The position numbers and the translations under genes were made by a program. A stretch of DNA of 8,205 nt, taken from assembly GCA_003224515.1 (NCBI GenBank), contig QHZC01000023.1, positions 1-8,205 of the forward strand. The letters run 5' to 3'. The notes under the pieces were generated by a model, which searched no databases, was not told the DNA's origin, and saw only the letters and a program-made list of their open reading frames with translations. Shown in pieces: positions 1-5,105 of the stretch (position 1 is the first letter of the stretch; each line of letters opens with the position of its first letter). Source of the stretch: Acidobacteriota bacterium. Its GTDB lineage: Bacteria > Acidobacteriota > Terriglobia > Acidiferrales > UBA7541.

Positions 1-704
1 AACTCGTCGTAGAGACGTGAAATGCCAAGATATTTCGCGCCCCAGAGCGCAAGGAACGGTACGTTTGAGAAGTAATAGCGTGCCGTCAACCCGGCGCTGG
101 CTAGCCGGTCCCAAATTGTAGGCAGCGAACTGAGGCTGGTGCTATTGGTCAAGCGGTCGGTTTGTGCGGCGTGCAGAAACAGCCGGTTGGGGAAGGTCGG
201 GCCAAGGATCGAAGCGAAATATCGATTGCAAGCGGTGTAGTTCCGAGCCAATGCCGCGTAAAACGGGATGTCTTGTTCGCCGTAATAGCCGATGGAATAC
301 ACGTCGTTGCTACCCGCACGGAGAAAGCCATCCATCAACCCGCGGTTATACTCGACGCGGGCACCGTCGTAGGAATGGTCTGGATCCGGATGCGGGCATC
401 CAGTGTAATCGCCAGAGAGCGCATGAGTCTCGCGGCTCACGCCCGCGCCGTTTACGTATGTCAATCCGGCTTGCTTGCCGTCGGCGTTCGGCAGCCATCC
501 GAGAAAATGGTCGAAACTTCGATTCTCCATCGTCACCACGACGATGTGTTCGATACCCGAACTCTCCGGACCCGGTAGATTAGGCAGATTCAGAAGAACA
601 TCCTGCGCAAACAATTTCTTGCTCGAGGGCCACGACGCACCAACCAAAGCGGCTCCTGAAACGAATGCGGCGTTCTTCAACAACTCGCGACGATTCACCT
701 TCAT
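1..704 (-). CDS. Tat-exported phosphoesterase, phospholipase C / acid phosphatase family (partial, C-terminus outside window)
   Basis: Reading from ATG at 704 towards the window edge gives 234 residues without a stop; the rest lies beyond base 1. Residues 1-34 form a Tat signal: NRRELLK at 4-10, then a small-residue hydrophobic stretch and a likely cleavage site after LFAQ. The mature part opens with IEHIVVVTMENRSFDHFLG (51-69), the hallmark metal-site motif of the PLC/AcpA phosphoesterase family (PF04185), and has GPTFPNR at 168-174. In this family the Ser/Thr of that second motif is the expected nucleophile, here T170, and E60/N61 are expected metal ligands. Family members hydrolyse phosphate esters such as phosphatidylcholine or acyl phosphates outside the cytoplasm; the substrate cannot be told here. 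The start is supported by AGGGAG at 713-718, eight bases upstream. It lies 175 bases downstream of aroA on the same strand. Family assignment is firm; exact activity is not. Confidence 0.9.
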   Translation of the reverse strand, partial: MKVNRRELLKNAAFVSGAALVGASWPSSKKLFAQDVLLNLPNLPGPESSGIEHIVVVTMENRSFDHFLGWLPNADGKQAGLTYVNGAGVSRETHALSGDYTGCPHPDPDHSYDGARVEYNRGLMDGFLRAGSNDVYSIGYYGEQDIPFYAALARNYTACNRYFASILGPTFPNRLFLHAAQTDRLTNSTSLSSLPTIWDRLASAGLTARYYFSNVPFLALWGAKYLGISRLYDE

Positions 705-742
705 GATGTCACTCCCTGATTCAGATGACCGCAATTCGGACA

Positions 743-762
743 GTTCCAGCTACGGCTGGAGC
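743..762 (+). other. Hairpin with UNCG-type tetraloop in the aroA-phosphoesterase gap
   Basis: TCCAGC (745-750) and GCTGGA (755-760) pair around TACG, and the stem extends by a T-G wobble and a G-C pair to 743/762. Read as plus-strand RNA the loop is C(UACG)G, a member of the very stable UNCG tetraloop class. No T tract follows on either strand, so it is not a standard terminator. On the minus strand it would sit in the leader of the phosphoesterase gene. It could be a copy of a dispersed palindromic repeat or simply a stable hairpin. Confidence 0.4.
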
Positions 763-879
763 CCACGCGCAGGCTGAGAATTGCGAGATCTATGATCGGC
801 CAAGGCTAGCGCCGCGCATGTGAACGGTAAATAAAAACGAGGGAGAAAAAATATCTGAATTCAGTACCCGGTCTTTACC

Positions 880-2187
880 CTAATGCTCTGCGAGCCGATT
901 TAGTTCCTTGAAGAAAGTTGGAAACGATACCCCGGCGCAATCCGCGTCGCGAATCACGGTGTTCCCCTCGGCCGCCAGGCCTGCTACGGCAAACGCCATG
1001 GCGATGCGGTGATCCCCGCGCGGTTCGATCTCCGCTCCGCGCAATTTTCCGGCGTGACGGCCTTGCACTTTCAATCCATCCGGCCGCTCCTCCACGGACG
1101 CGCCCATTCGCTGCAGATTTTCGGCGAGCGCGGCGATCCGGTCGCTCTCTTTCACTCGCAGCTCCGCCGCATCGCGAATCTCAACCCCCTCTTCCGTATA
1201 CGGGCCCAGCGCGGCGAGCATCGGCAACTCGTCAATCAGCAGCGGAATCTGTCCACCCGCGATTACGCCACCCTTCAACGACGCTCCTTTCACGGCTAAA
1301 TCTCCGACGACTTCGCCGTGTGCGCTCTTCAACCCAAGAATTTGAATCGAGGCACCCATCGAAGCAAATACATCGAGAATGGCGGTCCTCGTCGGATTCA
1401 ATCCCACGTTGTGAATCAGCACATTCGAATCGGGGAACAGGGATGCCGCGGCTATAAAAAACACCGCGGACGACAAATCACCGGGCACATCGAGCGACTT
1501 AGCGATCAGCTTGCCGCCACCATTGGCGCCGCGTCCGTGAATTCGAATCGTCCGCACGTCTTTCTCGACGGCTGCGCCAAATTCTTCCAGGGCCAGCTCG
1601 GTGTGATCCCGGGTTCGCGCCGGCTCCGTCACGCTCGTCACGCCATCCGCAAACAGTCCCGCAAGCAAAACCGCGGATTTTACCTGTGCGCTGGCCATGG
1701 GCATCCTGTAATCGATGGCTTTGAGCTGGGCCCCTCGAATCTCCAGCGGGGCAAAATTATCGTCTCGCGCGCGGATGTCCGCGCCCATTTCCCGCAACGG
1801 CCCGATGACTCGCTTCATGGGCCGCTTCTGCAAAGAATCGTCTCCCGTGAGCTTCGAAGAAAATTGCTGCCCGGCCAAAATTCCCGACAGCAGCCGCATC
1901 GTCGTTCCGGAATTCCCCGCATCGAGGGCGCGCCAACTTCTCTTCAAGCCGCCCAGCCCGCCGCCGGTCACTCGAACCGTATCCTTGTCGGTTTTGACTT
2001 CGGCGCCGAGCGCGCTCACGCACGCCAGTGTGCTGTGGCAATCCGCGGCCGCGGAAAAACGCCGCAGTTCGCTGGTGCCTTCGGCCAACGCGGCGAGCAT
2101 CGCGTATCGATGAGAAACGGACTTATCCCCAGGCAGGTCCAGTCCGCCGGTTAGGTGCTTCGCAGGTTGAATGGTCTCTTTTTTCAC
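880..2187 (-). CDS. aroA: 3-phosphoshikimate 1-carboxyvinyltransferase (EPSP synthase), class II
   Basis: Transfers the enolpyruvyl group of PEP to shikimate-3-phosphate, the sixth step of the shikimate pathway, in the cytoplasm. The 435-residue length is normal for the family. Motifs in order: LPGDKSVSHR (18-27), DAGNSGTTMRLLSG (89-102), GDDSLQKRPM (115-124), SAQVK (166-170), RDHTE (193-197), GDLSSA (236-241), NPTR (264-267), DELPMLA (319-325), VKESDRI (345-351) and GDHRIAMA (391-398). The set GDKS, SAQVK, RDHTE and NPTR is the one used to define class II enzymes, which are typically less sensitive to glyphosate than class I. The start is GTG at 2185-2187: an in-frame TAG lies four codons upstream, and its distance to GDKS matches other family members. 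No clear Shine-Dalgarno stands apart from the start codon; AAGG touches it directly. It runs divergently from the gene at 2379, with 191 bases between them. Confidence 0.97.
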   Translation of the reverse strand: MKKETIQPAKHLTGGLDLPGDKSVSHRYAMLAALAEGTSELRRFSAAADCHSTLACVSALGAEVKTDKDTVRVTGGGLGGLKRSWRALDAGNSGTTMRLLSGILAGQQFSSKLTGDDSLQKRPMKRVIGPLREMGADIRARDDNFAPLEIRGAQLKAIDYRMPMASAQVKSAVLLAGLFADGVTSVTEPARTRDHTELALEEFGAAVEKDVRTIRIHGRGANGGGKLIAKSLDVPGDLSSAVFFIAAASLFPDSNVLIHNVGLNPTRTAILDVFASMGASIQILGLKSAHGEVVGDLAVKGASLKGGVIAGGQIPLLIDELPMLAALGPYTEEGVEIRDAAELRVKESDRIAALAENLQRMGASVEERPDGLKVQGRHAGKLRGAEIEPRGDHRIAMAFAVAGLAAEGNTVIRDADCAGVSFPTFFKELNRLAEH

Positions 2188-2193
2188 CTTAAA

Positions 2194-2202
2194 ATTCTAA
2201 CA
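2194..2202 (-). promoter_or_regulatory. Extended -10 promoter element of aroA, possibly giving a leaderless mRNA
   Basis: On the minus strand the bases read TGTTAGAAT, that is TGn followed by TAGAAT (five of six matches to TATAAT). Only six bases, TTTAAG, separate it from the GTG start codon of aroA. A start of transcription at the usual distance would fall at or within a base or two of GTG. No good -35 box is visible at 16-18 bases upstream, which fits an extended -10 promoter. This is an inference from consensus matching. Confidence 0.5.
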
Positions 2203-2281
2203 CGCAGCGTCACACCGGTTCGAATTCCACAAGCCGCAGCGCATTTTCTATTTGTGCATTTCCCTTTTCCCGTACTCGGTC

Positions 2282-2302
2282 CTGTCCTTCCGGACAGTTT
2301 TT
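2282..2302 (+). terminator. Rho-independent terminator-like hairpin upstream of the His/Met-rich protein gene
   Basis: CTGTCC (2282-2287) and GGACAG (2292-2297) form a perfect six-pair stem around TTCC, followed at once by TTTTT (2298-2302). The orientation is plus strand. It does not follow any plus-strand gene; it lies 76 bases before the ATG at 2379. It could therefore be a leader terminator (attenuation) of that gene, or an end for transcripts running antisense to aroA. The stem is short, so strength is uncertain. Confidence 0.5.
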
Positions 2303-2378
2303 CCCCGGGCACTCCCTGTACCACGCGCCGAAATCTGGCGGCTTCGCGATGCGTATTATCAAGTGAGGAGAAATTGTC

Positions 2379-3215
2379 ATGTCAGCCCGCAGCACGTTCA
2401 TCCATCTGGCCGCCAAAGCCGGCATCTTATTCGGCGCACTGTTTCTCGTAAGCGTCCTTCTTGCCGCCATTCCCGGGCATCGCGCGCCCGCGCTGCCTAT
2501 GCAGGACGCCCAGCGATCGTCCGGCTCGCGGTGGCAGGAATCGCAGCCCATGGACCATAGCAAAATGTCCGGCACGGAGATGGACGATGCCAAGGTCAAC
2601 GAAGCTCACGCCGTTCACGATATGACGCCCGGGCACATGGACGCCCACAGTCTGCACATGCGCATGACGGAAATGCGCCCGCAAACGCCGGCAGACGCCA
2701 CGCGGGCCAACGAGATCGTCAAGCAGCTCCGCTCCGGAATCGAGAAATACAAGGACTACCACACCGCCCTAAAAGACGGTTACAAAATCTTTCTGCCGAA
2801 TCTGCCACAGCCCGAATACCACTTTACGAATTACTTAAACGGCTTCCTCGAAGCCTTCTCCCTCGATCCGGCACGCCCGACTTCCCTGCTCTACAAGAAA
2901 ACTTCCGGCGGTTACGAGCTCGTTGGCGCCATGTACACCATGCCCAAGCGCGCGACCGAAGAGCGACTCAACATGCGCGTTCCGCTCAGCATGGCCATGT
3001 GGCATCTGCACACCAATCTTTACATGCCGCAAAAAGGGCAGCTCCGCAACGCCGACTGGAGCAAGTTTGGGCTCAAGGGCACCATCGCCACGCAAGAAGC
3101 GTGCGACGCTGCGAATGGCCGCTTCCAGCCCGTCATCTTCGGCTGGATGGTCCACGTCTACCCGTACGAAGATACGCTCGACAAAGTCTTCGCCATGCAC
3201 CACCACATGGACTAA
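2379..3215 (+). CDS. Secreted or membrane-anchored His/Met-rich conserved protein of unknown function
   Basis: 278 residues. A hydrophobic segment (about 14-31) behind a positively charged N-terminus marks it as exported or anchored. A linker at 58-99 is unusually rich in Met and His (14 of 42 residues, e.g. MDHSKM, HMDAH, HMRM), a composition seen in copper-handling periplasmic proteins. The folded part (about 108-278) has conserved-looking blocks: PEYHFTNYLNGF (145-156), SLLYKK (169-174), LVGAMYTMP (181-189), MWHLHTNLYMP (207-217), GRFQPVIFGWMVHVYPYED (247-265) and a terminal HHHMD. I recall similar blocks in conserved hypothetical proteins of Acidobacteria and some Proteobacteria, with no established function. 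The clustered His residues suggest metal binding, which is inference. Cys242 is the only cysteine. The start is backed by GAGGAG at 2365-2370, eight bases before ATG. No neighbour hints at a pathway. Confidence 0.85.
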   Translation: MSARSTFIHLAAKAGILFGALFLVSVLLAAIPGHRAPALPMQDAQRSSGSRWQESQPMDHSKMSGTEMDDAKVNEAHAVHDMTPGHMDAHSLHMRMTEMRPQTPADATRANEIVKQLRSGIEKYKDYHTALKDGYKIFLPNLPQPEYHFTNYLNGFLEAFSLDPARPTSLLYKKTSGGYELVGAMYTMPKRATEERLNMRVPLSMAMWHLHTNLYMPQKGQLRNADWSKFGLKGTIATQEACDAANGRFQPVIFGWMVHVYPYEDTLDKVFAMHHHMD

Positions 3216-3291
3216 TTCATTGCGCTTGCATGTCGAAAACTCCTCTCTGCACTCGCGCCAAGTGCGCCATTCCGAGGCGCCAGTTCCGCGC

Positions 3292-3345
3292 GGACACAGA
3301 GCAGGCCTAGCGCCTATGGCTCTGTGGTCCCAGCCCGCTGACCAC
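3292..3345 (+). other. Two overlapping, mutually exclusive hairpins between genes at 2379 and 3403
   Basis: Hairpin A pairs GGAC (3292-3295) with GTCC (3327-3330), ACAGAGC (3296-3302) with GCTCTGT (3319-3325) and AGGC (3303-3306) with GCCT (3312-3315), with small bulges. Hairpin B pairs GTGGTC (3324-3329) with GACCAC (3340-3345). The 3' arm of A overlaps the 5' arm of B, so only one can form. No T tract follows either, so neither is a standard intrinsic terminator. Hairpin A lies about 80 bases after the stop codon at 3215 and may protect the mRNA end or help termination. Confidence 0.35.
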
Positions 3346-3364
3346 ACTGACCGGGCACGTTCGA

Positions 3365-3393
3365 TTGCTTCCTGGTACTCCGCCGCGTATCAT
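3365..3393 (+). promoter_or_regulatory. Putative sigma-70-type promoter of the S55-domain gene, close to its start codon
   Basis: TTGCTT (3365-3370) and TATCAT (3388-3393) are separated by exactly 17 bases. The -10 matches TATAAT at five of six positions; the -35 only at TTG. The -10 ends nine bases before the ATG at 3403, so the transcript would begin a few bases from the start codon. This agrees with the lack of any Shine-Dalgarno sequence before that ATG. Confidence 0.4.
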
Positions 3394-3402
3394 TATCGAT
3401 TC

Positions 3403-4296
3403 ATGCTTACGGTCCGGTGTCATCTGTGTAGCTCTCTTCGTTTTGTCCGCGTCGCCCTTCTGGCGTTCGCGGCTGGCCTGTGTCTCGCGCCTGGTCTGGT
3501 GCACGCGCAGCAATCCACGGAAATCCTTCCCCTCGGCCAGGTTCGTGCTGGCATGCAGGGCTACGCCTACACCATCTTTGAGGGCGACCAAATCGAAAAA
3601 TTTGACCTCGAAGTCATCGGCGTACTGGAGAATTTTCTCGGTCCCAAGCAAGCCATCATCCTTGTCCAGCTCAAAGGCCCCAAAGTGGAGCACACCGGCG
3701 TGGTGGCAGGTATGAGCGGCAGCCCCGTCTATCTGGATGGCAAACTGGCGGGCGCGCTCTCCCTGAAACTCGGAATATTCACCAAGGAAGCCATCGCCGG
3801 CGTCACACCCATAGGCGATATGCTGAATCCTCCTTCGCAGGGCTTTTTGGCGCAAGCGGATGTTCAACAATTTTCTTTGCCCGCCGAATCCACCACGCGC
3901 ACCGGCCTGCCGTTTGGCTCCTCGCTTGAGCCCATCGAGACTCCGCTGGTTTTCTCTGGTTTTCAGCCCGCCGCGATTCAGCAATTTTCGAATCAGCTTC
4001 AGGCCTATGGCTTCGTCGCGGCGCAAGGCGGCACAGCGGCAGCGCGTCCGGAGGATGCCCATCTCGTTCCGGGCGACATGGCTGGTATGGTTCTGGTCCA
4101 GGGCGACGCCTCCATCAATTCCGCGTGCACCGTCACCGCGGTCGAAGCCGACCGGGTCTATCTCTGTGGCCACCCTCTTATGAACCTCGGCAATGTCGCG
4201 ATTCCCATGGCCCGCAGCCGAGTCGTCACTACACTTTCCTCCAATCTCGCTTCGACGAAGATCGTCAATGCAAACTCGGCGCTCCTCCCGCCATGA
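3403..4296 (+). CDS. N-terminal open fragment of the S55-domain protein
   Basis: If the sequence is taken literally, this fragment encodes 297 residues with the signal peptide, the GMSGSP serine motif and the CGHP histidine motif. The last genuine residues are about STKIVNAN (284-291); the final SALLPP comes from the shifted frame. ATG 3403 is chosen because the signal peptide begins there; the same frame stays open upstream through the previous gene only as a shadow. There is no Shine-Dalgarno. The stop TGA (4294-4296) overlaps an ATG at 4293, giving an ATGA stop-start junction with the next fragment. Confidence 0.7.
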   Translation: MLTVRCHLCSSLRFVRVALLAFAAGLCLAPGLVHAQQSTEILPLGQVRAGMQGYAYTIFEGDQIEKFDLEVIGVLENFLGPKQAIILVQLKGPKVEHTGVVAGMSGSPVYLDGKLAGALSLKLGIFTKEAIAGVTPIGDMLNPPSQGFLAQADVQQFSLPAESTTRTGLPFGSSLEPIETPLVFSGFQPAAIQQFSNQLQAYGFVAAQGGTAAARPEDAHLVPGDMAGMVLVQGDASINSACTVTAVEADRVYLCGHPLMNLGNVAIPMARSRVVTTLSSNLASTKIVNANSALLPP

Positions 4297-5033
4297 TCCC
4301 TCTTGATCTCACACTGCTCGTCCCCGGCGACGATTCTTCCAAGGGCGCTGTCAGAGAAAAGAAACTCCACTTCGAACTTATCAATCATCCGAAGTTCACT
4401 CCACTTCTCGTCGCCATTACTACCTTTAGCGGCCTTACCCAAAATTCGCTCTACGGCGAGGGCACCACTTTGCATCTTTCCGGCGAGATTCGCCTGCAAG
4501 GTCATGCGCCGGTTAAGATCGAAAACACTTTCGCTCCGGGCGATACTCTTTCTCCCGATGGTCTCCCCATCGCCACGACGATCCAAAATGTTTTTACCCG
4601 CCTTTTCGTCAATACTTTCGAACCTGCCAAGGTGGACCGCATCACCCTCCGAATCGAAAGCGTCCTGGGCCGAAAATCATTCACCATTGAAAGCGCCTGG
4701 TTGGAAAAAGGCGAAGCCGCTCCCGGCGAGACTCTTCGCGTCCGCGTGCTGCTACGGCCCTATCGCGGCGCTTCCCGCGTGGAGGAAACCACCGTGCGCA
4801 TCCCGGAACAAGTGGCGCGCGGTACTACGCTCCGGGTCCTGGTCAGCGACGCTGATTTGCTGAATCGCGCTTCCCGTGGCTTCGCGTTTGCCGGCGCCGG
4901 CAGCGGGCCCGGCCCCGACGCTTCTCTGGGACGACAAGGAACTGCCGAACATCCCGCTTTCGCAAATCAACGTCGTCGACGGCCGTCCCACTCCGGGCAG
5001 CGTCCAGGTGCTGCGCGAATCGTTGGCCGGTGA
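4293..5033 (+). CDS. Middle open fragment of the S55-domain protein
   Basis: From ATG 4293 the frame reads MIPLDLTLLVPGD and continues with family-like sequence: FELINHPKFTPLL, GEIRLQGHAPVKIENTFAPG, FTRLFVNTFEP, RITLRIESVLGRKSFTIESA and VLLRPYRG. These are beta-rich accessory regions typical of the C-terminal half of this protein type. Beyond about 4890 the frame turns into an Arg-rich tail that is the wrong frame of the parent gene, ending at 5033. The true continuation lies in the neighbouring frame up to 5097 (DKELPNIPLSQINVVDGR and on). It is best viewed as part of the disrupted gene, not as an independent protein. Confidence 0.5.
   Translation: MIPLDLTLLVPGDDSSKGAVREKKLHFELINHPKFTPLLVAITTFSGLTQNSLYGEGTTLHLSGEIRLQGHAPVKIENTFAPGDTLSPDGLPIATTIQNVFTRLFVNTFEPAKVDRITLRIESVLGRKSFTIESAWLEKGEAAPGETLRVRVLLRPYRGASRVEETTVRIPEQVARGTTLRVLVSDADLLNRASRGFAFAGAGSGPGPDASLGRQGTAEHPAFANQRRRRPSHSGQRPGAARIVGR
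4890..4913. repeat. GC-only palindromic zone at the second frame break
   Basis: GCCGGCGCCGGC (4890-4901) is a perfect 12-base palindrome, followed after AGC by GGGCCC (4905-4910) and GGCCCC. The second frame break of the S55 gene falls inside or next to this zone. Such sequence favours both replication slippage and read or assembly dropout. Confidence 0.55.
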
Positions 5034-5105
5034 GGCTTCCATCCCGCTCGGGGGCCCCGTGTCCGGCGTCATCTCTCTAAATCTCCAAATCCGGTGATCA
5101 CTAAT

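Larger units (their letters stand above)
3403..5097 (+). pseudogene. Secreted protein with SpoIVB-type peptidase S55 domain, disrupted by two frame changes
   Basis: The whole gene is read in three pieces. Piece 1 (3403 to about 4275) starts with a signal peptide (residues 1-35, VHA before QQ), then GDQIEKFDLEVIG (61-73) and GMSGSPVYLDGK (103-114), with Ser105 as candidate catalytic serine, and CGHPL with His257. Piece 2 resumes one frame over at LGAPPAMIPLDL (from about 4275) and runs to about 4890. Piece 3 resumes at PAPTLLWDDKELPN (about 4909) in the original frame and stops at 5097. SpoIVB-family (PF05580) enzymes are serine peptidases acting outside the cytoplasmic membrane. From memory of relatives, conserved stretches of roughly 15-30 residues should lie at both breaks, so they look like short deletions and not only single-base shifts. 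The net frame is restored at the end. The breaks may be decay or sequence error. The propeller gene follows eight bases later. Confidence 0.75.

Noticed and set aside
861..870. CTGAATTCAG palindrome with a T-rich stretch after the aroA stop on the minus strand
   Set aside because: Located at about 856-865, it has no room for a loop beyond a three-pair stem, so it is not a convincing terminator.
1318..2154. Long plus-strand open frame of 278 codons opposite aroA
   Set aside because: It is the antisense shadow of a clear aroA; the translation shows no family pattern and is rich in Arg, Gln and His as expected from GC-rich antisense.
2354..2359. TATTAT as a -10 box for the His/Met-rich protein gene
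   Set aside because: No -35 partner, and transcription would start inside the GAGGAG ribosome site at 2365-2370, spoiling it.
2923..3402. Upstream extension of the S55 protein frame through the previous gene
   Set aside because: It overlaps the coding frame of the His/Met-rich protein, has Arg/Ser/Pro-rich shadow composition, and a normal signal peptide begins at ATG 3403.
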